Below, piece after piece: positions 52,136 through 63,397 of a DNA stretch of 64,000 bases. The translations under genes and the position numbers were made by a program. Positions within the stretch are counted from its first letter, which is position 1, and each line of letters opens with the position of its first letter. This DNA comes from Olleya aquimaris (GTDB lineage Bacteria; Bacteroidota; Bacteroidia; Flavobacteriales; Flavobacteriaceae). The notes beneath the pieces are model-generated. The model ran no database searches. It worked only from the letters and a program-made list of their open reading frames with translations, and was not told the origin of the DNA. The stretch is from assembly GCF_003259525.1 (NCBI RefSeq), contig NZ_QLLO01000002.1, positions 372,001 to 436,000 of the forward strand. Reading direction: 5' to 3'.

Positions 52136-53290
52136 TTAGTAGTTTACGTAGTCTACTATTTCTAATCCATAACCAATCATTCCAACACGTTTAGTTTGTT
52201 GCGAGTTAGAGATTAGTTTTAATTTATGAATATTTAAATCGTGTAAGATTTGTGCACCAATACCAAAATCTTTGCTATCCATTGCAATTGCAGGAGCTTT
52301 AACAATGGTATTTGGTTTTTGTTCTTTTTTAAGTACAGATAAGCGTTGTAACAAATTCATTGATGCAGCTTGTTGGTTAATAAACAAGATAGCACCTTTA
52401 CCTTCTTCGTTTATAACCTTAAACATATCATCCAATTTCTTGTCTGCATTGTTAGTTAGTGTACCTAATATGTCGTTATTTACTAAAGTAGAATTTACTC
52501 TAGTTAAAACAGTATCGTTACTTGTCCAATCGCCTTTTGTTAATGCTATATGTACTTGGTTGTTAGTAGTTTGTTGGTAAGCTCTTAATCTAAAACTTCC
52601 AAATCTAGTTTGGATGTCAAAGTCTTCTTTTTTAACAATTAATGAATCGTGATCCATTCTATAAGCTACCAAATCTTCAATAGAAACAAGCTTTAAATCA
52701 AACTTTTTAGCCACTTCTATGAGCTGAGGTAAACGCGCCATAGTTCCGTCCTCATTCATAATCTCTACAATCACACCTGCTGGTTGTAAACCCGCTAATC
52801 TGGCAAAATCTATAGCAGCTTCTGTATGTCCTGTACGTCTTAATACACCACCTTCTTTAGCAACTAACGGAAAAATATGTCCAGGTCTAGCTAAATCAAA
52901 AGGTTTTGTGTCTGGATTAATTAATGCTTGTACTGTTTTTGCTCTGTCAGCTGCAGAAATACCTGTAGTTACACCATGACCTTTTAAGTCTACAGACACA
53001 GTAAAAGCAGTTTCCATATGGTCTGTGTTATTAGTAACCATCATGTGTAAATCTAGCTCTTCACATCTGTGTTCTGTTAATGGTGTACATATTAAACCAC
53101 GACCATGTGTTGCCATAAAATTTATCATTTCTGGCGTTACTAATTCTGCTGCTGCAAGAAAATCACCTTCATTTTCTCTATCTTCATCATCAACCACAAT
53201 AATAACCTTTCCAGCTTTAATATCTTGGATAGCCTCTTCTATGGTGTTTAACTTAAATGTAGTCTGTCGTGCTGTTTTTGTAGTAATCAT
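52136..53290 (-). CDS. ribB: 3,4-dihydroxy-2-butanone 4-phosphate synthase with decayed GTP cyclohydrolase II domain
   Basis: RibB makes 3,4-dihydroxy-2-butanone 4-phosphate from ribulose 5-phosphate for riboflavin synthesis. The N-terminal half (about 10-215) keeps the active-site motifs VVDDEDRENEGDF, THGRGLICTPL, GVTTGISAADRA and RPGHIFPLVAKEGGVLRRTGHTEAA. The C-terminal half has the GTP cyclohydrolase II outline (FGSFRLRAY, LTRVNSTLVNNDILGT) but lacks the three zinc-binding Cys and the arginine-rich nucleotide site, so it should not open GTP. Such decay is common in this phylum, where a separate RibA is expected elsewhere. ATG 53290 fits the usual N-terminus; an upstream ATG at 53398 would overlap the preceding gene. 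Confidence 0.93.
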   Translation of the reverse strand: MITTKTARQTTFKLNTIEEAIQDIKAGKVIIVVDDEDRENEGDFLAAAELVTPEMINFMATHGRGLICTPLTEHRCEELDLHMMVTNNTDHMETAFTVSVDLKGHGVTTGISAADRAKTVQALINPDTKPFDLARPGHIFPLVAKEGGVLRRTGHTEAAIDFARLAGLQPAGVIVEIMNEDGTMARLPQLIEVAKKFDLKLVSIEDLVAYRMDHDSLIVKKEDFDIQTRFGSFRLRAYQQTTNNQVHIALTKGDWTSNDTVLTRVNSTLVNNDILGTLTNNADKKLDDMFKVINEEGKGAILFINQQAASMNLLQRLSVLKKEQKPNTIVKAPAIAMDSKDFGIGAQILHDLNIHKLKLISNSQQTKRVGMIGYGLEIVDYVNY

Positions 53291-53339
53291 AGTATGATAT
53301 TGAAATGCAAAGATATTGCATTTTATTAGTTGCAGAAAA

Positions 53340-55118
53340 CTAAGACTTGATTTTTTGACGTCTAGAAAAATGAGTGATTGGATAGAAAACCAAACCAATA
53401 ATAGTAAACAAGATGTTTTCTTTAGTAATTTTTTTGGTAAAAGTGAAATACGATTTTATATAATTAAATAGGAAAACGATATAAGAAATAGCACTTATTT
53501 GTATTCCAGCTAATGCGACTTGCGGTAATTTATTATTCTTAAACACAAAGTATAAAATGAATAACACCAATGCAATACTAAAACTAACCATATTAATTTT
53601 AGACAGCAATGTATAACTGGTCTTTACAGATTCTGGTAATTGTATTGAAGTTGTAAGCTGCTCTTCAGTTTCAATAATTTTAGTTGATGATCCAAATTTT
53701 TTATTATACCAATTCTTGATTGGCACAGTGATGTGGTCAAATTCAAATAACCCTCGATCTTGTGTGGCACGTTTGGTTAAAAATATACTTAAAGGCAACA
53801 TAATTAAAGTAGAAAACCAAGCTGATAGAGCAGGATGTAGGTTACCATTTTTGGCACTATTTTCTGCAAAAAGCCCAATAAAGTGATACGTTAAAAACAA
53901 CACTATTGCAATAACCATAGGTAAGCCAAGACCTCCTTTTCTGATTAATGCTCCCAATGGTGCTCCAACAAAAAATAAGATAATACAAGCAACTGCTAAA
54001 GCAAATTTTTTGTGTAACTGGATGCCATGTTTAAAAATCCAAGAGCTACTAGCTTTTAAGTTATCTGCTTTTGCTTTAATAATTTGTTTGGTACTTGAGG
54101 TTGTATTTATGGCATAGTCTAATAATTGAATCTTACGTTTGGTTTCAAAAATGTCTAAAATTTCTCCATTATAAATAGAGTCTTTTTTAGGATTTATGGT
54201 CAAGTTTAAAGTTTCTAAATTAGTACGACTATACAACGATTTTGAAAACTCTTTAACCACATTATTCCTTTGTGTTTTAAGCGAATCTATAGTGTAGTTT
54301 AACTCTGCTACATTCAGCATAGTGTATTTATTGTCAATATTTTTTTCGTCTAAATCAATATTATTTAATTCGGACAAATCAATATTCATGATATGCTTTT
54401 TAAACTCACTTTTAACAAACGGATTTTTTTTACGATCAGACATCTTTTTAGGAGGTGTGTCGTCATAGTAATAACCATCGTATAAAATTAATTTTAAAAC
54501 GTTGGAGTCTTCCTCGCTAGCTAATTCGCCACGTTTAGCAATTATGGTCACATTGTTTCCAGCAAAGCGATTATTATTTTTTTTATGGATAGTGACGCCT
54601 TTTAGCAGTTTACCATTTTCACCGCTTTTTTCTTCAACTTTTATATTAAAGGTTTCGCCTATATCATTAAACTGCCCTTCTGCTATAGCCATAGCAGGTT
54701 TAACTTTGGCAATGTTTTTTCTTAAATTATAGCTATTGTATTCTGCCCAAGGGATAACATTATTACTAAAAAAGAACGTTAATACAGACAATCCAACAAT
54801 AAAAATACCTAAGCCAGACATGGCACGTTGTAAGGAAATCCCTGTGGATTTCATTGCTGCAAACTCGTAGTTTTCAGCAAAATTCCCAAAAACCATAATG
54901 GAGGCTAATAGGATAGTAAGGGGTAAAATTAATGGGATTAGAGTAGGCGTTATGTACATTAAAAACTTAAGTACAGTCACTAAGTCAAGATCTTTACCTG
55001 CTAATTCTTTAATGTATAACCATATAGCTTGTAAAACAAAAATCAGCATGAGTATAACAAACACGCTGATAAAAGTTTTAAGATATGTAGTTAATATGTA
55101 CCTATCTAATATTTTCAC
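53340..55118 (-). CDS. LptF/LptG-family LPS transport permease
   Basis: A 592-residue permease of the YjgP/YjgQ family, a membrane part of the Lpt complex that moves lipopolysaccharide to the outer membrane with LptB. Membrane segments occur at about 10-35, 50-75, 95-115 and then four to six more near the C-terminus (about 370-470 and 525-585), with a long periplasmic beta-jellyroll between them (about 130-340). IPLILPLTILLASIMVFGNFAENYE and KSTGISLQRAMSGL are family hallmarks. It lies between lolA and ribB in a minus-strand operon; the gap to lolA is six bases. Confidence 0.92.
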   Translation of the reverse strand: MKILDRYILTTYLKTFISVFVILMLIFVLQAIWLYIKELAGKDLDLVTVLKFLMYITPTLIPLILPLTILLASIMVFGNFAENYEFAAMKSTGISLQRAMSGLGIFIVGLSVLTFFFSNNVIPWAEYNSYNLRKNIAKVKPAMAIAEGQFNDIGETFNIKVEEKSGENGKLLKGVTIHKKNNNRFAGNNVTIIAKRGELASEEDSNVLKLILYDGYYYDDTPPKKMSDRKKNPFVKSEFKKHIMNIDLSELNNIDLDEKNIDNKYTMLNVAELNYTIDSLKTQRNNVVKEFSKSLYSRTNLETLNLTINPKKDSIYNGEILDIFETKRKIQLLDYAINTTSSTKQIIKAKADNLKASSSWIFKHGIQLHKKFALAVACIILFFVGAPLGALIRKGGLGLPMVIAIVLFLTYHFIGLFAENSAKNGNLHPALSAWFSTLIMLPLSIFLTKRATQDRGLFEFDHITVPIKNWYNKKFGSSTKIIETEEQLTTSIQLPESVKTSYTLLSKINMVSFSIALVLFILYFVFKNNKLPQVALAGIQISAISYIVFLFNYIKSYFTFTKKITKENILFTIIGLVFYPITHFSRRQKIKS

Positions 55119-55124
55119 TTAGAA

Positions 55125-55760
55125 TTAATCCAGTTTATTGATGTAATAATCTTTGTATTTATTCTCGTCAAAGGTAAATAAGGATTTTGATAAAGGCTCA
55201 TTAGTTTTAAAAGAATTAACAGTTAAAGTTGTTTTGGTACCACTTTTACCGGTTTCAATTAATCTGTAGATGTGCTTTGTTTTAATATCAATACCTAATA
55301 AAACATACTTAATTTGAGAGTTTGAGTCTATAGGAGTTAATTTTACATACTGAATTTTTCTACCACTTACATCCTGAACTATATCCATTTTATAAGTAAA
55401 TCCTTCTTGATAAAACGATAACATTTTACTAGGTGTAATGGTGTTTTCGTCTTCGTCACTTCCTTTAGATACAGTTACTTCTTCGTCCTCTGGACTAATG
55501 CTATACACATTTTTACCATCGTAGATTCGGGTAATACCTAAGATGTTTAAGCGGTATTTTTCACCTTCCATAACAACATCACCTTTGGTTTCTTGTTTGA
55601 TGTTTTCTTCTGTATTTTCTAAAACATATTTAAAATCAATAGAGATATTATTGTAGCTTTTAGCTTTTGCAGACACGTCATCTAATAGTTGTTTTGCTTC
55701 TTTATCTTGTGCAAAAATAGAAGTGGTTGCTAATAAAAATAATACAAGTAATTTTTTCAT
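55125..55760 (-). CDS. lolA: Outer-membrane lipoprotein carrier protein LolA
   Basis: A periplasmic chaperone that ferries lipoproteins from the inner to the outer membrane. 211 residues with a cleavable signal peptide (MKKLLVLFLLATTSIFAQ) and an open beta-barrel domain: ISIDFKYVLENTEENIKQETKGDVVMEGEKYRL, KNVYSISPEDEEVTV and KSLFTFDENKY. The ordering ftsK-lolA-lptF/G fits envelope biogenesis. The gap to ftsK is 12 bases. Confidence 0.92.
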   Translation of the reverse strand: MKKLLVLFLLATTSIFAQDKEAKQLLDDVSAKAKSYNNISIDFKYVLENTEENIKQETKGDVVMEGEKYRLNILGITRIYDGKNVYSISPEDEEVTVSKGSDEDENTITPSKMLSFYQEGFTYKMDIVQDVSGRKIQYVKLTPIDSNSQIKYVLLGIDIKTKHIYRLIETGKSGTKTTLTVNSFKTNEPLSKSLFTFDENKYKDYYINKLD

Positions 55761-55772
55761 TTTAAATTTAAT

Positions 55773-58175
55773 TTATTGTCTTTCGTTTTCTAATAGTTCT
55801 TCAAGAGCTACCAAATCTGGTACTAACACCTGTCTTGCTTTACTACCTTCAAAACCACCTACAATTCCAGCTGCTTCTAATTGGTCTATAATTCGACCTG
55901 CACGATTGTAACCTAATTTTAATTTACGTTGTAATAAAGAAGCCGATCCTTGTTGTGCTGTTACTATAATTTCGGCAGCGTCTTTAAACAGAGCGTCTCT
56001 GTCTGATATATCTATATCAAGACTTGTGCCATTCTCTTCTCCAACATACTCTGGTAGTAAATAAGCGTCTGGATAGGCTTTTTGCGCACCAATAAAGTCT
56101 ACTATTTTTTCTACTTCAGGTGTGTCTACAAATGCACATTGGATACGTGTCATATCATTTCCTTGCGTGTATAACATGTCTCCTCGACCTATTAGCTGGT
56201 CGGCTCCACCAGCATCTAAAATAGTACGCGAGTCTATTTTACTAGACACTCTAAAGGCAATACGTGCTGGGAAGTTAGCTTTAATAATACCTGTAATAAC
56301 ATTTACAGATGGTCGTTGCGTAGCAATAATTAAATGAATTCCAATAGCACGCGCTAATTGTGCTAATCGTGCAACAGGTGTTTCAACTTCTTTTCCTGCT
56401 GTCATAATTAAATCGGCAAACTCATCCACTACCAAAACAATGTAAGGCAGATAGGCATGACCTTCGTTTGGATTTAACTTACGGTTTTTAAACTTTTTGT
56501 TATACTCTACAATATTTCTACACAAGGCGTTTTTAAGCATCTCGTAACGGTTGTCCATCTCGATACACAACGAGTTTAACGTGTGGATAACCTTAGTATT
56601 GTCTGTAATAATAGCTTCTGCTTCGTCCGGTAATTTGGCTAAATAATGTCTTTCTATTTTGTTGAATAAGGTTAATTCTACCTTTTTTGGATCTACTAAA
56701 ACAAACTTAACTTCAGCTGGATGCTTTTTATATAACAAGGACGTTAGTACAGCATTTAACCCAACAGATTTACCTTGTCCAGTAGCACCAGCCATTAATA
56801 AGTGAGGCATTTTAGCTAAATCAATAACTAAAGTTTCGTTGCTAATGGTTTTACCAATAGCTATTGGTAAATGCATTTCGGTTTTCTGAAATTTTTGTGA
56901 CGCAATAACAGAGCGCATGGACACGATAGTCGCATTTTTGTTTGGAACTTCAATACCTATGGTTCCTTTACCAGGAATTGGAGCAATAATCCTAATACCT
57001 AAAGCCGATAATGACAATGCGATATCGTCTTCTAAATTTTTAATTTTAGAAATACGTATACCAGCTTCTGGTACTATTTCATATAACGTAACTGTAGGTC
57101 CAATGGTTGCTTTAATACTAGCAATACCAATTTTGTAGTTATTTAAGGTTTCTACAATTTTATTTTTGTTTTCTTCAAGCTCTTCTTGATTAATTGTAAC
57201 CCCTTCATTATCATACTTTTTCAATAAATCTAAAGGCGGAAATTTGTAATTCCCCAATTCTAAAGTAGGATCAAATTGCCCAAAGTCTTCCACTAATTTG
57301 TTAGCTAAATTGTCAGTTTCAGAGAGTTCTTCTTTAACATCTTCTACTTCAATTTCAACATTAGGTTCTTCAATTTCTATTTTAGGAGTAACTATTTCAG
57401 TTTTAATTTTAGGCTCTTCAACCTCAATATTCAATTCGGTAGACGTATCTAATTTAGAATGGTTAGATATGGTTGGTTGTATGTCTTTATCCACTTCAAA
57501 AGCAGATTTTATAGCTTCTGCTTCTTCAGAATGTGTGTTGTCAATAGGGACAAACTCATCATTAAAATCATCTTTAATTTCTTTTTTTGCACTTTTAAAT
57601 AACGAAGCGATGCGTTGAGGCGTAAACTTAAATCGAATTGCCAAATAGCTAATAAAGGCAAATGCCAATAAAAACACTGTGCCTATTTTACCTATATAAT
57701 CTTGAAAAAAGCTGTTTATTTCAAAGCCAATGACACCACTTAAGCTATCATTTTTATGGGTAAAAAATCCAAAGAATACAGATAACCATATTACTACTAA
57801 AATTCCCCAAAACCAATGTTTACGCAGTTTTGCTTTGTTTAGGTCCATTAGGACATAGACACCAGATAAAAAGATTAACCCAGAAAATATAAATGAGGCA
57901 ATACCAAAACCACGTTGGATAAACAGGTCGCTAATCCAAGCACCTAATTTACTCAACCAATTTTTGGTGTCAACGTCTCTAGATGTAAATTCTGTGAGTG
58001 TACTTTGATCGGCTTGTCCAGTAAATAAAAACGATAAAAAAGCAATAAAAAACAAGACACCTAAAATAATTAAAAAGCTTCCAAGCACTAATTTTTGCTG
58101 ACTATTCAGTTTTAAACTAGGTGTTTTGAGGCTAATTGTCTTTTTAGTTTTAGTTTGTTTTTTTGCTTTTGGCAT
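55773..58175 (-). CDS. ftsK: DNA translocase FtsK
   Basis: A septum-located ATPase that pumps chromosome ends apart and helps XerCD resolve dimers. The protein has 800 residues. Four membrane segments occupy about 30-185, an acidic linker follows (about 200-310, many Glu/Ile repeats), the motor domain spans about 330-720 with Walker A GATGQGKSVGLN (about 477) and Walker B VVDEFADLIM, and the C-terminal winged-helix gamma domain ends GYNRAGRIIDQLEAAGIVGG. The linker is short compared with E. coli FtsK, as in many Bacteroidota. It belongs to the tpx-dgkA-ftsK-lolA-lptF/G-ribB run. Confidence 0.97.
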   Translation of the reverse strand: MPKAKKQTKTKKTISLKTPSLKLNSQQKLVLGSFLIILGVLFFIAFLSFLFTGQADQSTLTEFTSRDVDTKNWLSKLGAWISDLFIQRGFGIASFIFSGLIFLSGVYVLMDLNKAKLRKHWFWGILVVIWLSVFFGFFTHKNDSLSGVIGFEINSFFQDYIGKIGTVFLLAFAFISYLAIRFKFTPQRIASLFKSAKKEIKDDFNDEFVPIDNTHSEEAEAIKSAFEVDKDIQPTISNHSKLDTSTELNIEVEEPKIKTEIVTPKIEIEEPNVEIEVEDVKEELSETDNLANKLVEDFGQFDPTLELGNYKFPPLDLLKKYDNEGVTINQEELEENKNKIVETLNNYKIGIASIKATIGPTVTLYEIVPEAGIRISKIKNLEDDIALSLSALGIRIIAPIPGKGTIGIEVPNKNATIVSMRSVIASQKFQKTEMHLPIAIGKTISNETLVIDLAKMPHLLMAGATGQGKSVGLNAVLTSLLYKKHPAEVKFVLVDPKKVELTLFNKIERHYLAKLPDEAEAIITDNTKVIHTLNSLCIEMDNRYEMLKNALCRNIVEYNKKFKNRKLNPNEGHAYLPYIVLVVDEFADLIMTAGKEVETPVARLAQLARAIGIHLIIATQRPSVNVITGIIKANFPARIAFRVSSKIDSRTILDAGGADQLIGRGDMLYTQGNDMTRIQCAFVDTPEVEKIVDFIGAQKAYPDAYLLPEYVGEENGTSLDIDISDRDALFKDAAEIIVTAQQGSASLLQRKLKLGYNRAGRIIDQLEAAGIVGGFEGSKARQVLVPDLVALEELLENERQ

Positions 58176-58236
58176 TACTGGTTTTTAGTTTGCGTAAAAA
58201 TACAAATACTTAACGTTTATCCTAATGGATAATTGT

Positions 58237-58605
58237 TTAAAATAGCTTAGGAAGATAAATAATTAATCCGATTATTGAAGCAGCAATAGAGGCAATAAAT
58301 ACTGCTCCTGCAGCCACATCCTTGATAAACCCAATTTTTTCATGATATTCTGGATGCACAAAGTCTGCAATAGCTTCTATAGCAGTATTGACGCCTTCAA
58401 TACTCATGACTAATCCTATTGCAAAACACTGTATAATCCACTCTGTAGTAGAAATCTGTAAATAGAATCCTAAAAGGGTAACAATAATTGCAATGACAAA
58501 TTGAATTTTTATACTAGCTTCCGTCTTTAAAAGCAAGAGCATGCCTTTAAAGGCATACCCAATACTTTTGTACCGATTCACTATAAAGTGTTCCTTTTTA
58601 CTCAT
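58237..58605 (-). CDS. dgkA: Diacylglycerol kinase family protein
   Basis: A 122-residue inner-membrane kinase of the DgkA/undecaprenol kinase type with three hydrophobic segments (about 33-50, 54-75 and 98-118). The signature EGVNTAIEAIADFVHPEYHEKIGFIKDVAAGAVFIAS holds the catalytic Glu and Asn residues. It probably phosphorylates diacylglycerol or undecaprenol in membrane lipid recycling; which one cannot be read from sequence. Its first eight bases overlap the end of tpx. Confidence 0.93.
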   Translation of the reverse strand: MSKKEHFIVNRYKSIGYAFKGMLLLLKTEASIKIQFVIAIIVTLLGFYLQISTTEWIIQCFAIGLVMSIEGVNTAIEAIADFVHPEYHEKIGFIKDVAAGAVFIASIAASIIGLIIYLPKLF

Positions 58606-59104
58606 CTAATAAGGCATAAAGCGACGCTTTATAATTAGGCTCTTCGCCAACTTCTGGTACTTGTTCTGTGTATTTTACAATACCATTTTCGTCTAACACA
58701 ATCACCACTCTAGAGTGTAATCCCTGGAAGTTTCCAGTACTAAACTCTAAACCATAATCCTTTCCAAATTGACCAGTTTTAAAATCGGAAAGCATCATAA
58801 CATTTTCAATACCTTCTGCACCACAAAAACGCGCTTGAGCAAATGGTAAGTCTCTAGAAATACATAATACTTTAGTGTTTTCCATTTCTGCAGCTTCTTT
58901 GTTAAATGCTCTAATGGATGCTGCACAAACACCTGTATCCACACTTGGGAAGATATTTAACACCACTTTATGTCCTTCAAAATCTGATAATTTTTGAGTG
59001 GATAAATCACTTACTGTTAAGGTGAAATTTGGCGCTTTTGTGCCTATTTTTGGAAGTTCTCCACAAGTTTCAACAGGTGTACCACCTAATGTTATTTTAG
59101 CCAT
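58598..59104 (-). CDS. tpx: Thiol peroxidase Tpx
   Basis: An atypical two-Cys peroxiredoxin of 168 residues that reduces hydrogen peroxide and lipid hydroperoxides with thioredoxin. The peroxidatic Cys60 is in PSVDTGVCAASIR and the resolving Cys94 is in FAQARFCGAEG, the normal Tpx spacing. It starts a minus-strand operon and is divergent from katG, with 221 bases between them (59105-59325), so both peroxide-defence genes share an intergenic control region. No clear OxyR site is recognised there. Confidence 0.95.
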   Translation of the reverse strand: MAKITLGGTPVETCGELPKIGTKAPNFTLTVSDLSTQKLSDFEGHKVVLNIFPSVDTGVCAASIRAFNKEAAEMENTKVLCISRDLPFAQARFCGAEGIENVMMLSDFKTGQFGKDYGLEFSTGNFQGLHSRVVIVLDENGIVKYTEQVPEVGEEPNYKASLYALLDE

Positions 59105-59313
59105 TTTTTTAGTTTTTAAATTGAAATTTAAAAATAGACATTATAAAAAGAATAAAACTTAAGATTTCTATAATTTTTTTCACCTTAAGAATAACATACG
59201 ATTATTAAGAAGTTGTTTTGGTATAACTAAAAACTATTAATTTATAATGACAATCAATTTTTGAATGTAAATAGAACGCATTAATTGTTTAATTTTAGAG
59301 ATAATTAATATAA

Positions 59314-61554
<2,241 letters not shown>

Positions 61555-61578
61555 TATTAAACTTTAGTATAACAAAAG

Positions 61579-61602
61579 AGACCCTATTAAAAAATAGGGT
61601 CT
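61579..61602. terminator. Bidirectional terminator after katG
   Basis: AGACCCTATT (61579-61588) and AATAGGGTCT (61593-61602) form a ten-base stem with an AAAA loop, with A's before and T's after, between katG and the convergent HEPN-like gene. Confidence 0.93.
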
Positions 61603-61648
61603 TTTTTATTTGTTATTTATGGATGTTGTGCATTGCAGTTGTTTTTGG

Positions 61649-62143
61649 TCAAAAGTTTAGTCCATAATGCTTACAAATAAAGTTTCTAATATTAGAAGTG
61701 TCAATTCCTTTTTTTTCAGAGTATCTAATTAAATCTAGTTCAATAGTAACCTGTAATTTATTTGCTTTAAGTACAATAAATTTTGATTTTTCAGATAATC
61801 GCTTAAAGAAATTATTTGATTTATAGTCTTCTTTATTTTCAATAACGCTTTCATGAATAAGCCAGTTTCTTTCATCTCGAATTTTAATCATTTCCTTTAT
61901 CAAAGGTTCCGGAAGTAGTGATTCTTTTTTGGCTAAAAAAATTGCTTTTCCAAGAGTATATTTTTGCTGTTTTTTTAGAATTGTGTTAGCTATGTCTTTT
62001 TGATTAGGTTCAGTTTTTTTTAAAACAATCGCATGACTTAATGCATCTTCGAGTATTTGTACAGCGCATAAAGCCTCTCCTAAACAGGTGTAAAGAAGTA
62101 TTTCTCTGTCCGAAGCTTTTTCATAATTTAAATTTTCAATCAT
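61649..62143 (-). CDS. HEPN-like protein with RX4H motif
   Basis: A 164-residue mainly helical protein. The segment KEMIKIRDERNWLIHESV contains R92-N-W-L-I-H97, an RX4H motif of the type found in HEPN RNases, and the N-terminal helix LYTCLGEALCAVQILEDALSHAIVL is also HEPN-like. HEPN proteins often act as RNA-cutting toxins or defence effectors. Activity is inferred from the motif alone. The neighbouring gene is an Mrr-type nuclease on the same strand, separated by 189 bases. No antitoxin (MNT nucleotidyltransferase) is adjacent. The pair interrupts an otherwise peroxide-related neighbourhood. Confidence 0.62.
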   Translation of the reverse strand: MIENLNYEKASDREILLYTCLGEALCAVQILEDALSHAIVLKKTEPNQKDIANTILKKQQKYTLGKAIFLAKKESLLPEPLIKEMIKIRDERNWLIHESVIENKEDYKSNNFFKRLSEKSKFIVLKANKLQVTIELDLIRYSEKKGIDTSNIRNFICKHYGLNF

Positions 62144-62205
62144 TTTTTTATTCTATGTAACAAAACTTTTTGTCTTTTAATGAAGAATTACATGAATCCT
62201 TGATT

Positions 62206-62304
62206 TGTTATGGAGTAGTTGCGTGGTTTAGCATTTAACTTTGCAAGTATACCAAGTTGTAAATTCCGCAGGAATTTTCAAAATAAGCGAGAACAAGTAA
62301 TTAC
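62206..62304. repeat. Structured intergenic block, possible repeat remnant
   Basis: About 100 bases between the HEPN-like and Mrr genes with a perfect hairpin AAATTCC-GCA-GGAATTT (62261-62277), preceded by GTTGCGTGGTTTAGCATTTA and followed by AAGCGAGAACAAG and a small ATTAC/GTAAT stem. The wording resembles flavobacterial accessory-region repeats as I recall them; this is recollection, not a search. No frame crosses it. Confidence 0.4.
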
Positions 62305-62332
62305 TTATAGGTAATATTTTAATGCGTTTTTT

Positions 62333-63262
62333 TTATTCATCATCTTTCATTGAATCCCAAAAATCGGCATCTAATTTTTTAATTTCTATTGTTTGTTCAA
62401 CTTGCATTCCAAGTCCATAATCATAGATATATTCCGCAAGTTGTTTTCCGTCTATCAAAACCAAAGTAGTAGAGCCATTTAAATTATTTGCATATTCAAT
62501 TGCTCCTTTTGAATAATAAGAAGTTGTAATAAAAACTCCTTTATTTGATTGCGCAACAGCTAATGCACCAACAAATTTTTGTATTTCCTCTCGTCCAATT
62601 GAGCTGTCTATTTTATAGCGTTTCGCTTGAATATGAATTCGACCTAGTCCAAGAACATCCTCTTTAATTATTCCGTCAATTCCACCATCATTCGAGACTT
62701 TTGTCACAAGTCCAGAATTTTCAATTTCTCCACCATAACCCATTTTTTGAAGTAATAGAACAACTAATTTTTCAAATGCTGATGGAGTTTTTGTTAGAAT
62801 AGTATTCAGAATATCTGTGTATACAGATTTTCTAATATTTGAAAATGAAGAGTATAATTTTTCTTGAGGTGTTAGTTCCGATGAAGAATCATCTATTGTA
62901 AGTTGTTCTTCAGTTGTCTTTTTTTTCTGTCTAGTTGGCTCTCTTTTTTCAAGTTGCTGTTCGATGTAATTGTCAACTTTTTTTGGAGTTTTTAATAAAT
63001 CAATTCCAGAATTATTGATTTTATACATTCCTCGTTTTGGTTTATCTAAAAGTCCAGCCATATTTAAATAACTTAAAGCCCAAGAAATTCGGTCGTAAAA
63101 AATATGTCCATTTCCAGAAGGATACATTTCGTTAACTTCTTCGTCAGTAAGTCCGAAATGAATTGACAATGGTTCAATGAAGTCTCGTAGTTTCATTGTC
63201 CCGTTTTGTTTTAATAATTCCATTACTGGAACTCTTATTTCATCGTGTTTTGGTATTGCCAT
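62333..63262 (-). CDS. mrr: Mrr-type restriction endonuclease
   Basis: A 309-residue protein: an N-terminal winged-helix Mrr_N domain (about 1-95; RVPVMELLKQNGTMKLRDFIEPLS, WALSYLNMAGLLDKPKRGMYKI), a charged linker (about 100-135), and the Mrr catalytic PD-(D/E)XK domain (about 155-295). The catalytic residues are in FEKLV (Glu164), GGIDGIIKE (Asp196) and IQAKRYK (Gln212, Lys214). Mrr enzymes cut modified or stressed DNA as type IV restriction systems. No methyltransferase is adjacent, which fits type IV. It belongs with the HEPN-like gene as a probable defence insert. Confidence 0.9.
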   Translation of the reverse strand: MAIPKHDEIRVPVMELLKQNGTMKLRDFIEPLSIHFGLTDEEVNEMYPSGNGHIFYDRISWALSYLNMAGLLDKPKRGMYKINNSGIDLLKTPKKVDNYIEQQLEKREPTRQKKKTTEEQLTIDDSSSELTPQEKLYSSFSNIRKSVYTDILNTILTKTPSAFEKLVVLLLQKMGYGGEIENSGLVTKVSNDGGIDGIIKEDVLGLGRIHIQAKRYKIDSSIGREEIQKFVGALAVAQSNKGVFITTSYYSKGAIEYANNLNGSTTLVLIDGKQLAEYIYDYGLGMQVEQTIEIKKLDADFWDSMKDDE

Positions 63263-63345
63263 TTAGTTTGGTTTCAAATGCATTACAACAAGTTATAAGG
63301 CAACTTTTGTTATCATTAATGTAAATATAATTGTTTTAAACAAAA

Positions 63346-63373
63346 AAACCACCTTGCTATCGCAAAGTGGTTT
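63346..63373 (-). terminator. Terminator of ahpC
   Basis: AAACCACCTTGC (63346-63357) and GCAAAGTGGTTT (63362-63373) pair with one mismatch around a four-base loop; A's lie beyond it on the plus strand, hence a T-run on the minus strand. It is 24 bases past the ahpC stop. Confidence 0.85.
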
Positions 63374-63397
63374 TTATAGTTATTAACAGTGTGTATT

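Noticed and set aside
53291-53398. A 36-residue N-terminal extension of RibB
   Set aside because: It overlaps the LptF/LptG gene and the family start matches ATG 53290.
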